From Myxococcota bacterium (GTDB lineage Bacteria; Myxococcota_A; UBA9160; SMWR01), in the NCBI GenBank assembly GCA_022447545.1, contig JAKVBI010000021.1, positions 1 to 64,000 on the forward strand: DNA of 64,000 nt, written 5' to 3'. Position numbers and translations under genes: made by a program. Shown here piece after piece: positions 54,185-62,469 of this stretch (position 1 is the first letter of the stretch; each line of letters starts with the position of its first letter). Below the pieces are notes generated by a model. The model saw nothing but the letters and a program-made list of their open reading frames with translations, was not told the origin of the DNA and ran no database searches.

Positions 54185-55198
54185 TCATTCCGATGTTGCA
54201 GATCGAACGGCGGGCATCACGTCTGCAGCGAAACGCTCTCTCTCGGGTCCCATCAGCACCGAAACGAAGTATTCGATCCCGCACTCCGCCAATTCGATGA
54301 GTCGTTCCACTACATAGCTCGGGGGTCCACCCACCCCGAACCAGTCCGCGAAATCTTCGTCGACCATCTGGGTGTTTCTGTTTTCGAGGGGTACATCGGC
54401 GCGGTGGTAGCTGTAGTCGTAGTCCCTGCGGAGTTTTTCCGTCACTCGTCGCATGATTTCAGGTTGGGCCGAGAGTTGGATGCCGGGAAAACTCGACATG
54501 TGGGCCCATCCTGCGACTCTCGGGCGAAGTGCCGCCGGTGCATCGGAGCGATCGTTCGTGATGGCGATGGGAATGAAGGCGCCTACGCGGACGTCGTCGC
54601 GTGTACGCCCGGCTTCGGCAAGAGACCGTTCCACGATTTCTATGGCCCAGCGGATCCGTTCCCGACTTCCGCCCACCGAGAGTCCGATGCGGTCGGCCTT
54701 CGTCGCCGCCAGGGCAATGGCTTTCGGGCCGCTACAGACCATGTCGATGGGCACGGGGGTGTAGGGAAGGTCTCCGATCCAATCGAGTCGACTGTTGCGA
54801 TCGCCGAAGGTCACTGTCTCGCGTTTCAGGTATTGGCCGAGGATCTCGAGATCCCGGCTCAAATCCGCCTGACGCTGGGGGGGGCGGCCCGCCAGGGCCA
54901 CCGCGGAATCGCCTCTTGCGATACCACAGATGGCTCGGCCCCCGCTCGCGATTTGGATGGGGGCGATGGCGGAAGCCACCACGCCCGGATCGCGGGTCAC
55001 GAAATTCACGGGGCCGCAGTGGAGCTGGATCTGCGAAGTCGCTTCTGCGGCAGCGCGCATCTCTCCAAAGAGGTCGGCTGACATGTTGTGGTTTTCACCG
55101 AAGAGTTGGATGTCGTAGCCGAGCGCTTCGGATTCGAGGGCGACCGCCGCTCCCTGAAAAGCGGGGCAGAAGCCCGTTGTTCCAAATTCTACTGACAC
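54185..55198 (-). CDS. Luciferase-like (LLM) flavin-dependent oxidoreductase
   Basis: A 337-aa TIM-barrel protein starting at GTG 55198 with GAGG upstream. YDIQLFGENHN, PVNFVTRDP, ASAIAPIQIASGGRAICGIARGDSA and VPIDMVCSGPKAIALAATKADRIGLSVGG are the usual LLM elements for flavin (FMN or F420) binding. The residues that separate F420 from FMN users cannot be assigned reliably by eye. Members catalyse monooxygenation, desulfonation or F420-linked reduction. It is 58 bases after an amidohydrolase gene on the same strand, so joint catabolism is likely. Confidence 0.9.
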   Translation of the reverse strand: MSVEFGTTGFCPAFQGAAVALESEALGYDIQLFGENHNMSADLFGEMRAAAEATSQIQLHCGPVNFVTRDPGVVASAIAPIQIASGGRAICGIARGDSAVALAGRPPQRQADLSRDLEILGQYLKRETVTFGDRNSRLDWIGDLPYTPVPIDMVCSGPKAIALAATKADRIGLSVGGSRERIRWAIEIVERSLAEAGRTRDDVRVGAFIPIAITNDRSDAPAALRPRVAGWAHMSSFPGIQLSAQPEIMRRVTEKLRRDYDYSYHRADVPLENRNTQMVDEDFADWFGVGGPPSYVVERLIELAECGIEYFVSVLMGPERERFAADVMPAVRSATSE

Positions 55199-55256
55199 GC
55201 GATTTGCCTCGATGCTTCAATTTGCGGAAAGTCACGGTACTTCATTCGCATGAGGG

Positions 55257-56339
55257 TCACGGTAGCTTATAGAGGCGTTGGCAGGTTTCCCCCGTCAACT
55301 TTCGAATCGCCGATTCATCGAGTTTCCCCAGAGATTTCTCGATTGCGTGGTGAGAGTCGGGCCAGGTGCTATCGACGTGGGGGTAGTCACAAGCCCACAT
55401 GAAGTTGTCCGGGCCCATCAGGGGGATGAGCGATGGCCCAAGGGGCTCCTCTTCGAACGTGGAGTAGATCTGACGGGCGAAGATTTCACTTGGTCGCGTT
55501 TTGATGCAGTCATCGTATGGAACACAGTGTTTCTCGAACTGGTCGTCCATCCGTCCCACGAAGTACGGGAGCCAGCCGATCCCCGATTCCGCGAGCACCA
55601 GCTTCATGGACGGGTAACGGACCAAAGCCCCCATGAAGATCATCAGTGCGAGCGGTTCGTCCATCTGCATGGGCACGATCGATGAATAGGGGGCTCGCTC
55701 TCGAATGATGTAGGGGCTGAGCGAGGTACCCCGTCCGATGTGGAAACTGATCGGAACATCGGCGCTCGAGACCGCGGCCCAGAGTCGGTCCCAGTCGTCA
55801 TTCTTCAGATCCACCGAAAAGGGGTTGATGATGGCGCCTCGGTGCCCGATTTCCATGCAGTGCTCGAACTCTCTCACGGCCTCGTCGACCGAGCCCGTAG
55901 GGAGGAAGGGCAGAGCGCTCAGACGATCGGGTGCGTACGCGTTGAACTCTTCTGCCGCCCAATCGTTCCAGGCCCGAAGCACTTCGCGGTGAACCTCTGG
56001 GTCGTGGATTGGAAACCCGGAGAGTGCCCCTGCACCGTACACGATGGACGCGTGGATTCCATCGTGTTCCATGTCCTGAAGGCGCAACTCCGGGTTGGAG
56101 GCGCGAAAGCCATCGTCCTCAATGCCGGGCAATCGACTGATCGCCGTGAGATGCGCTTCCATTTTTCCCGACACACCCAGCATTTTTCCACCCGCCATCC
56201 ACACGTGCTTGCCGTCGCGCTCGACCACGTGTGGGCCGAGTTCGTGCATCCGCGACGGGAGGCGATTGGTCCAGAGATCACGAGGTACGTTGGGGAGATC
56301 GAGATGATCGTCACAAGAATAGAGTTGGTGATTCTCCAT
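55257..56339 (-). CDS. Amidohydrolase_2-family TIM-barrel enzyme (paralogue 3)
   Basis: A 360-aa protein. ATG 56339 follows AGGAGG at 4-nt spacing. The N-terminus SCDDHLDLP carries DxH, then FHIGRGTS, LAESGIGWLPY and MWACDYPHVDSTWPDSH. It is closest in overall plan to the paralogue at 10316. The family acts on aromatic or cyclic carboxylates and amides. It is followed by the LLM oxidoreductase gene in the same direction and preceded by the CorC-type gene 75 bases upstream. Confidence 0.9.
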   Translation of the reverse strand: MENHQLYSCDDHLDLPNVPRDLWTNRLPSRMHELGPHVVERDGKHVWMAGGKMLGVSGKMEAHLTAISRLPGIEDDGFRASNPELRLQDMEHDGIHASIVYGAGALSGFPIHDPEVHREVLRAWNDWAAEEFNAYAPDRLSALPFLPTGSVDEAVREFEHCMEIGHRGAIINPFSVDLKNDDWDRLWAAVSSADVPISFHIGRGTSLSPYIIRERAPYSSIVPMQMDEPLALMIFMGALVRYPSMKLVLAESGIGWLPYFVGRMDDQFEKHCVPYDDCIKTRPSEIFARQIYSTFEEEPLGPSLIPLMGPDNFMWACDYPHVDSTWPDSHHAIEKSLGKLDESAIRKLTGETCQRLYKLP

Positions 56340-56414
56340 GGGGCCTCCTGGTCGGTTTCCTTTGTCCATCATTTTTCGGGATTGGGGCTGGAGGAATCCG
56401 TGGGATGGGGGACA

Positions 56415-57647
56415 TCAGCGTTCCAGCCCTCGGATACGGACGCGTGGGATGCGAGTTCCTGAGACGTCGACGACGATTACCTGGTAGTCACCGATGATCA
56501 CCGTGTCGCCCTTGCGCGGGGCGCGCCCTAGGCTGTTGAAGACGAGGCCGGACAGGGTGTCTCCCGGCTCCGCGGGTAACTCCCATTCGGTCTCACGGTT
56601 GAAGTCGAGGACTTTCACTCGGCCGAGTGCCTCGAATTCACCATTGTGCTTCCGAATGGCTTGGAGTTCCTCGCGATCGAATTCGTCGCGGATCTCTCCG
56701 ACGATCTCTTCCAGGATGTCCTCTTGGGTGAGCATGCCTCGAGTGAGGCTGTGCTCATCCTTGACGATCGCGACGTGGATGAAATTCTTCTGCATGTCGG
56801 CGAGCAATTCGAGGATCGCTTTGCGCTCGGGTACACGGAGAACGGGTTTCAGGATCTCACGAAGGTCCCCTTCTCCCGAGCGTACGAGTTTCGTGAGATC
56901 CTTGAGGTGAACAACTCCGAGCACTTTGTCGATCGACTCATCGAAAACCGGAACGCGGGTGTAGCGCTCGTCGAGGACTTTCTCGAGTAATTCGTCTGGC
57001 TGGGTCGCGATGGGGAAGGCGAAAATGTCAGGCCGCTCGATCATGATCTCTTCTGCGGTTCGCTCGGATGCATTGGCGGCGGCGCCCATGATGGCAAGGG
57101 GGTCGCCGGCGTCGAGGTTGAGCTGGGCATGCCTGGCCATTCGGAGGACCTCTTCAGCAGTGGTGTGGTCCGCTGCGGCTCCCGCAATCTTCTTCATCAA
57201 TGGATCGATGGCACGATCCATGATGACGTGAACTGGCCTGAGTAGTTGGTGGATGATGTAGAGGGGTAGGCCCACGAAGCGTGAGATGCTCGAGGGCCGT
57301 GCTGCGGCGACGGTCTTGGGCAGGATCTCGCAGAAGATGAGCACGAGAATCGTCATGGAGACCGTGGCCACCAGCACTCCCGCCTCTGGCCCGAAGGTGG
57401 CTACGGCGATCGCAGAGGCCAGCGACGCACCCAGAATGTTGACGATGTTGTTGCCGAGGAGAATGGTGACCAGCAGTCGCGAAGTCGAGGCCAGCAGCTC
57501 GCGAATGGACGCTGCAACTGGCCCCGGGCGTTCTGGATCTTCGGGAGCGAGATCTGCTTCACGCAGTCGGAGCAGAGCAGTTTCGCTTCCCGAGAAGAAG
57601 GCCGAAAGTACGAGGCACGCGATGATGAGAACGATCGAAGTCGTCAT
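56415..57647 (-). CDS. CNNM/CorC-type transporter with CBS domains
   Basis: A 410-aa protein starting at ATG 57647, chosen because the CNNM domain begins there (TTSIVLIIACLVLSAFFSGSETALL). SGSETALL, the LLGNNIVNI helix and FCEILPKTVAA define the membrane domain. Two CBS motifs follow (MIERPDIFAFPIATQPDELLEKVLDERYTRVPVFD and ILKPVLRVPERKAILELLADMQKNFIHVAIV). The C-terminal CorC_HlyC domain is GDTVIIGDYQVIVVDVSGTRI. The frame is open 73 codons upstream, but that part looks non-conserved. Family proteins move magnesium or cobalt. The ChaA-like gene is upstream. Confidence 0.92.
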   Translation of the reverse strand: MTTSIVLIIACLVLSAFFSGSETALLRLREADLAPEDPERPGPVAASIRELLASTSRLLVTILLGNNIVNILGASLASAIAVATFGPEAGVLVATVSMTILVLIFCEILPKTVAAARPSSISRFVGLPLYIIHQLLRPVHVIMDRAIDPLMKKIAGAAADHTTAEEVLRMARHAQLNLDAGDPLAIMGAAANASERTAEEIMIERPDIFAFPIATQPDELLEKVLDERYTRVPVFDESIDKVLGVVHLKDLTKLVRSGEGDLREILKPVLRVPERKAILELLADMQKNFIHVAIVKDEHSLTRGMLTQEDILEEIVGEIRDEFDREELQAIRKHNGEFEALGRVKVLDFNRETEWELPAEPGDTLSGLVFNSLGRAPRKGDTVIIGDYQVIVVDVSGTRIPRVRIRGLER

Positions 57648-57862
57648 GTCTCCCGCCGAGAAGGGCCCCAAATGGGACCGGGGATCCACCAATTTATCGT
57701 CCCAGACAGTCTGTAGAAATATGACGAAAATCGCGAGAAAAATGGGGGATTTGGGAGCGGAATCGGTCTTCCGAGCCTCGATCTTCTGGCCCGCTTCCAT
57801 CCACTTACCGTCGCAAATGTCGATGTTGTCACAGCTTTCCGGCGCGGCTCGGGAGGTGGGAT

Positions 57863-59002
57863 TCAATCGAACATGAGGCCCACGTAGGCAAGGAAAAGGA
57901 CGATGTGAACGGCTCCCTGGAGGACGTTCGTCCGGCCACTGCCGAAGGTGACCATGCAGACTCCGAGGGTCAGCAGGAGCAGGATCGAATCGACGGGTCC
58001 GAGCCCCAGGACCACGGTCTTTTCCGTGGCCATTGCGATTAGCAGGACCGCCGGCACCGTCAGCGAGATGGTTGCTGCGACCGATCCCAGCAGAAGATTC
58101 ACTGCCCGCTGAAGGCGGTTGGCCTGGGCGGCCCGCACGGAACTCAGAGCTTCCGGGGAGAGTACGAGGACCGCCACGATGAATCCACCGAGAGCCGTAG
58201 GCGCGTCGAAGCTCACGATCGTGGCATCGATGGGAAAGGCGATGGTTTTCGACAGGAAGACGATCGGCAGTAGATAGAAGATGATCATCGCCGCGTGGAA
58301 ACCCGGTGCATGAACGACCAGTCCCGGATGCTCATCCTTGAGATCCGGGCCCGTGGCATCGGATTCCGTCGCCGGCGAGATGAAGTAGGAACGGTGGCTC
58401 ACGGTTTGGACTGCGAGAAATACGGCGTAGAGACCGAGGGCGGTCGCGCACAGAAAAATCTCCTGGGGGACAGAGAAGGTGGGCCCGTCCGTGGACTGCG
58501 TGTAGTTCGGAAAGATCAGGACCAGGACAGCGAGGGGAAGAATCAAAGCGAGAAAAGAATTCGCACCCTGCAGGTTGTATTCCTGCTCACGGTGGCGAAG
58601 GCCTCCCAGGAGCAGAGCGAGGCCAACCATTCCGTTGAGTACGATCATGACGACGGCGTACATGGTCTCCCGCGCGAGGGTCGGGTACTCGTTGCCCGTG
58701 AGCATCAGCGCGGCAATCATCGCGACTTCGATCGAGATCACCGACAAGGTGAGGACCAGGGTTCCGTAGGGTTCGCCAAGAAGAACGGCAAGCGTATCGG
58801 CATGGCGTACCAGGCCGAAAGCAGACGCGAGGATGATCCCAAAGAGGAACACGGTGACGAGCAGGAGACTGCCCGGCGAAAGAGATTCCATCCACTGTGT
58901 TCCGAAGAACGCAAAAGCGATCGTCGTGACGATCGCCGAGAGCAGGGCGATTTCCGAGCGGATCATTTTCAAAGCAGTGGCTTCGGTCGCCGAGTCAGTC
59001 AT
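57863..59002 (-). CDS. Calcium/proton antiporter, ChaA-like
   Basis: A 379-aa protein with about eleven TM helices, in two inverted halves. The ATG at 59002 has GAGG 9 nt upstream. HADTLAVLLGEPYGTLVLTLSVISIEVAMIAALML carries the alpha-1 repeat, with the ion-binding Glu, and ALGGFIVAVLVLSPEALSSVRAA the alpha-2 repeat. An acidic hydrophilic loop between (SPATESDATGPDLKDEH) matches ChaA-type CaCA exchangers. It probably extrudes Ca2+ or Na+. TAGAAT inside an inverted repeat at 59096-59131 may control it. Confidence 0.9.
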   Translation of the reverse strand: MTDSATEATALKMIRSEIALLSAIVTTIAFAFFGTQWMESLSPGSLLLVTVFLFGIILASAFGLVRHADTLAVLLGEPYGTLVLTLSVISIEVAMIAALMLTGNEYPTLARETMYAVVMIVLNGMVGLALLLGGLRHREQEYNLQGANSFLALILPLAVLVLIFPNYTQSTDGPTFSVPQEIFLCATALGLYAVFLAVQTVSHRSYFISPATESDATGPDLKDEHPGLVVHAPGFHAAMIIFYLLPIVFLSKTIAFPIDATIVSFDAPTALGGFIVAVLVLSPEALSSVRAAQANRLQRAVNLLLGSVAATISLTVPAVLLIAMATEKTVVLGLGPVDSILLLLTLGVCMVTFGSGRTNVLQGAVHIVLFLAYVGLMFD

Positions 59003-59309
59003 CGCTTCGATCGCCTCCTGACGATCTCGATCTGCGGAGGGGCGGTTCGGGCGCTCGCCTCGTCCCCGGTTTGAACCCTCGCTCGACGGTATCCCGGGCG
59101 CGAACCGAATTCTACTCACCGATTCGCGCCCTGGCATCCTTCCCGTGTCACCTGATGGGTTCCAGAGAACCCCTGGGTGCGCCCATCGATGAGGTTTACG
59201 GCGATGGGGGGCCGCACGACGCCATCCCTGGGAGGTCGACGCCATCCAAAATCTGCCCAGATGAAGCCGATTGTCGAGTCCGCTCTGTGGATCGGTGGCG
59301 ATTCGGGAA
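59003..59309. other. Intergenic region upstream of the ChaA-like gene
   Basis: This 307-base gap lies between the 3' end of an amidohydrolase gene and the ChaA-like start, both on the minus strand. It holds the inverted repeat and TAGAAT described at 59096-59131. No gene or RNA is recognised. Confidence 0.5.
59096..59131 (-). promoter_or_regulatory. Inverted repeat GGGCGCGAA/TTCGCGCCC around a TAGAAT
   Basis: Perfect 9-bp arms (59096-59104 and 59123-59131) are separated by 18 bases. On the minus strand TAGAAT (59109-59114) sits inside the loop, about 107 bases before the ChaA-like ATG. It could be an operator flanking the promoter. It could also be a Rho-type terminator for the amidohydrolase gene, but there is no T-tract. 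Confidence 0.45.
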
Positions 59310-60473
59310 TCAGTGGGGAAGGGGAAGTTGGTATACCCGAGCGGCGTTTTCGTAGAGCACCTTGCGCATCGCTGCTTCCGAAAGCCCCTCCAGGCTTGTC
59401 TCTACGTGTTCGCGAACATTGGGGTAGAGGCAGGTGGGGTGCGGGAAATCCGTTTCGAACAGAACGTTGTCCTCACCGATTTCTTTCACAGCACGTGCGG
59501 CGTCCTTTTCGAACCAGAAGGATGCGTAGATCTGGCGGCGGAAATACTCGGTCGGGCGCATCTTCATGGCGCCTCCGTGGGGCATGCTCTCGTCCATCTG
59601 GTATTCGATGGCCTGCAACATGAATGGAACCCAGCCGATCCCACTCTCGACGGAGACGAATTTCTGTTCGGGATAACGGTCGAGCAGGCCGCTGAAGATC
59701 AGATTGGAGATAGTGCGGCAGTTGTTCAGGAAGAACGTGCAGGACAGTGTGGCAAGGTAGTGGTCCGGACGAATTCCGGGCCATACGGCTCCGATGTCGA
59801 CCCCGCCCGATCCGATGTGAAAGTTGCACGGCATTCCCCGCTCTTCGGCTCGGGACCAGAGTGGATCCCAGTGCGGTTCGTGGAGGGACGGGAGTCCCCA
59901 TTGGCTGGCGTTGTCGATCATGTTGAAGCCGGTCAGGCCCAGCTCGTCGTGGGCTCGTTCGATCTCTTTCGCAGCGGCTTCGACGTCCCAGAAGGGCAGC
60001 AGTGCCTGAGCGAAGAGGCGTCCGCCACTGGCTTTCTGCAATTCGGAGGCTGCATCGTTGTACGCGGTGGTGCAGAAGAGTCGAAGCTTGGGGTCTTCGA
60101 TCTTCAGAATGGTCGCGCCAGCGAAGCCCAGGACATTCGGGAACACCACCTGAATCGAGATGCCGAGTTCATCCATGGCCTGAAGCCGCGCTTCGACGTT
60201 GGTGCTGGCAGGGGTCATCTCAGACATGTTGGACAGGGTGAAGATGCCAAGGGCCTTGCTGCGATCGGGGCGGATCACGCACAGGCCCGGAGGCGACAGG
60301 CGGACATCCCCTGAAACCCAACACTGACCGCCCTCGTTTTCGGGGTCGTCGATCAATCTGGGAACGCTGTCCTTCAAACGGGCGGGTGCACGCGACGTCC
60401 AAAGGTCTGCAGGCTCGGTGAAATGGGAATCGATGTCGATGATGGGTATGCCAGCTGTGGTGGCGGTAGCCAT
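59310..60473 (-). CDS. Amidohydrolase_2-family TIM-barrel enzyme (paralogue 4)
   Basis: A 387-aa protein. ATG 60473 follows AGGAG at 5-nt spacing. IDIDSHFTEPADLW is the N-terminal metal motif, NFHIGSGG is in the middle, and FVSVESGIGWVPF and LFETDFPHPTCLYP complete it. It differs most from the other paralogues at the last motif (FETDFPHP in place of W-x-x-DYPH). Such variants occur in the decarboxylase-like branch. It follows the enoyl-CoA hydratase and PhyH genes on the same strand. Confidence 0.9.
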   Translation of the reverse strand: MATATTAGIPIIDIDSHFTEPADLWTSRAPARLKDSVPRLIDDPENEGGQCWVSGDVRLSPPGLCVIRPDRSKALGIFTLSNMSEMTPASTNVEARLQAMDELGISIQVVFPNVLGFAGATILKIEDPKLRLFCTTAYNDAASELQKASGGRLFAQALLPFWDVEAAAKEIERAHDELGLTGFNMIDNASQWGLPSLHEPHWDPLWSRAEERGMPCNFHIGSGGVDIGAVWPGIRPDHYLATLSCTFFLNNCRTISNLIFSGLLDRYPEQKFVSVESGIGWVPFMLQAIEYQMDESMPHGGAMKMRPTEYFRRQIYASFWFEKDAARAVKEIGEDNVLFETDFPHPTCLYPNVREHVETSLEGLSEAAMRKVLYENAARVYQLPLPH

Positions 60474-60702
60474 GGAATCTCCTGTCGAGTAGTCAACCTC
60501 GGAAAGAGAGCATTGTATCAGGAAGCCCTCTTTTGCCTCCTTGGAACGCCAGGGCAAACGGTCGGGAGAAACAGGCGAGTTGGGAAGCACTGCGTTTCCA
60601 CAGCGCACGCCCATCCACGGAAGGATACGGCCTTGTAGGTCTCCTCTCCGCGGATCGGGAAGCTGTCGAACGAGCCGGTTCGGATGGCTCTAAGATGCCT
60701 TC

Positions 60703-61542
60703 TCAGGTATCCACAACAGACGAGGGGGCGAAGGTCTCACCGAGGCGGAGTTCGACCTCTCGAGTCTGACCTCCTCGTTCGAGGAAGGTCTTCATCTTCT
60801 CGCGCGAGTTTTCGAGGGCAAGGGTCTGCTGGAAGCACCAGGCCTCTTCCAACAAACCCGCGCGAATCGGAAATTCTGCGGCATCGACACTGCGCTTCGC
60901 CAAAGCGATGGCCTCCTGGGGGAAGGCGGCGATCCTTCGGGCCAATTGTTGGACGAAGGGGCGCAGTTCGTCAGGCGGTAGCGCTCGATTGATCCAGCCG
61001 TATCGCTCGGCGGTCTCTGCGTCGAAGTCTTCACAGCCGAGGATGACCTCCAGAGCTCGGCCTCGCCCAATGAGTCTCGGGAGGTGCTGGGTCCCGCTTC
61101 CGCCCGGAAGAATGCCCAGCGCCACTTCCGGCTGAGAGAGCACGCACCCTCCAATGGAACCGAACCTCATGTCGAGCGAGAGTAGAAACTCGCTACCTCC
61201 GCCTCGAGCACAGCCTTCGATCACTCCAATCGTGACTTTTGGCATTGTCCGATAACGCTCCACCATGGCGTGAAAGAAGTTCAGTTCCTCGCTCTTTTCT
61301 TTCACGTCCTTGGGAAGGCGAAGAATCAATTCGACATCGGCATGAGCGATGAAGAAATCGGGGTTTGCACTCTGGAATACGACGACCCGGACGTTGTCGT
61401 CGTTTTCGAGCTCGCGCCCCAGGGCATCCATTGCCCCCATGAGGCGGACGTCGAAGAGGTTGATGGGAGGGTGGTCGATGGTGATGAGTGCCACACCCTC
61501 GCTCTGTTCCACTTTGAGCCCCGAATAGTTCTCGTAGGCCAT
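60703..61542 (-). CDS. Enoyl-CoA hydratase/isomerase family protein
   Basis: A 279-aa crotonase-fold protein. ATG 61542 has AAGGAG 7 nt upstream; the longer frame overlaps the PhyH gene and is rejected. FQSANPDFFIAHADVEL and IEGCARGGGSEFLLSLDMRFG are oxyanion segments, the latter with a Ser-Glu instead of the usual hydrophobic pair. Glu139 in SQPEVALGILPGGSGTQHL matches the second catalytic Glu of true hydratases. The N-terminal segment INLFDVRLMGAM is unusual. It follows the PhyH gene by 41 bases on the same strand. Confidence 0.9.
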   Translation of the reverse strand: MAYENYSGLKVEQSEGVALITIDHPPINLFDVRLMGAMDALGRELENDDNVRVVVFQSANPDFFIAHADVELILRLPKDVKEKSEELNFFHAMVERYRTMPKVTIGVIEGCARGGGSEFLLSLDMRFGSIGGCVLSQPEVALGILPGGSGTQHLPRLIGRGRALEVILGCEDFDAETAERYGWINRALPPDELRPFVQQLARRIAAFPQEAIALAKRSVDAAEFPIRAGLLEEAWCFQQTLALENSREKMKTFLERGGQTREVELRLGETFAPSSVVDT

Positions 61543-61583
61543 CTCCAGACTCCTTCCCCGGAATTGAACTCCGGTGCCTCCGT

Positions 61584-62390
61584 TCAAGAAATTCGGCGCA
61601 TCACGGGCTCTCGCTTGCGTTTCCCTGGTGGGCGCTGACAATCGGTTGAAGCGTAGTGGGTCGAGATCGCACGGCGACAGGCGGCGCTTTGGTTCCGGCC
61701 GCTTCCGTGGATGAGCATCGGATGTAACAAGACCGTATCGCCTGGTTGCATCTCGAGATGCACTCGTGCATCGAGATCGATCCCTTCTGCGGCGAAGAAT
61801 CCGTAGTTCACGTACTCCCAGCCGGGGTCGGTGTGTTGGGCGAGGCCGCCTCGGTGGCTTCTCGGGATTACAGCGAGACAGCCGTTCTCCCTTGAACAGG
61901 CAGAGATGGCGGTCCAGGTGCCGACGATCTTGTCCGCAGGCCTCAGCTTGAAATAGCGGAGGTCTTGATGAAGAGGATGGCGTCCATCCACGCCAGGGGG
62001 TTTGTTGAAAACGTTGGTCGATATCGTTGCCAGGCCTTCACCGATCAGGCTTTGCGCTACTTCGACCAGTTTGGGGTCACGTGAGTATCGAAACAAAATG
62101 GGGTCGTTTTCGAAGCTGAGGATTTTGTTGACCGCGTGGATGGGTGTCTTCGCCTGGATCGCTCCCCGCGCGACCATGACATCTTGCATCACGATCATTC
62201 CCTCGGGGGCTTCGGATCGGCCTGAGGCGATTTCGAGGAAACGTTCTTCGAAACGCGACAGCGCCTCGCTGTCGAATAGGCCTGGAAGGAGCAGATATCC
62301 GTTCTCCCAATAGGATTGAGTCGTCTCGGAAGTGGCCAACTGGGCGTGGGTCAGCTCCGATTGGTGGGTCTCGGATTCGGCAGGCACCAT
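61584..62390 (-). CDS. Phytanoyl-CoA dioxygenase (PhyH) family protein (paralogue 2)
   Basis: A 268-aa Fe(II)/2-oxoglutarate oxygenase. QSYWENGYLLLPGLFDSEALSRFEERF is the family opening. His141 and Asp143 (PLHQDLRY) and His228 (LIHGSGRNQS) are the iron ligands, and Arg239/240 bind 2-oxoglutarate. TYR/THYA near the end is typical of the phytanoyl-CoA hydroxylase group itself. There is no Shine-Dalgarno; TATGCT lies 9 nt before the ATG. It is followed by the enoyl-CoA hydratase gene, consistent with alpha-oxidation-type processing of branched acyl-CoA, which is an inference. Confidence 0.9.
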   Translation of the reverse strand: MVPAESETHQSELTHAQLATSETTQSYWENGYLLLPGLFDSEALSRFEERFLEIASGRSEAPEGMIVMQDVMVARGAIQAKTPIHAVNKILSFENDPILFRYSRDPKLVEVAQSLIGEGLATISTNVFNKPPGVDGRHPLHQDLRYFKLRPADKIVGTWTAISACSRENGCLAVIPRSHRGGLAQHTDPGWEYVNYGFFAAEGIDLDARVHLEMQPGDTVLLHPMLIHGSGRNQSAACRRAISTHYASTDCQRPPGKRKREPVMRRIS

Positions 62391-62399
62391 GACCCTGAA

Positions 62400-62405
62400 A
62401 GCATA
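62400..62405 (-). promoter_or_regulatory. -10-like TATGCT, 9 nt before the PhyH ATG
   Basis: On the minus strand TATGCT is followed by nine nucleotides and the ATG, without a ribosome site. Its 9-nt spacing matches the sites at the YchF-like and ABC ATPase genes. Confidence 0.35.
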
Positions 62406-62469
62406 GCCGTAAGCAGGGAAGGGCTCTGCTGCGATGTTTGAGTAGCGACTGGCTCTTGGGAGCTGAGGG

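Noticed and set aside
54038-55081. 347-codon open frame opposite the LLM oxidoreductase
   Set aside because: It is antisense to a gene with family motifs and has low-complexity composition and no ribosome site.
57648-57866. 73-codon N-terminal extension of the CorC-type gene
   Set aside because: It contains no CNNM-type sequence and occupies the gap after the ChaA-like gene. It is probably leader or promoter DNA.
58295-59074. 259-codon charged open frame opposite the ChaA-like gene
   Set aside because: The highly charged sequence is the antisense reading of hydrophobic helices.
59271-60314. 347-codon open frame opposite an amidohydrolase
   Set aside because: It is a shadow of a motif-bearing gene; no domain features.
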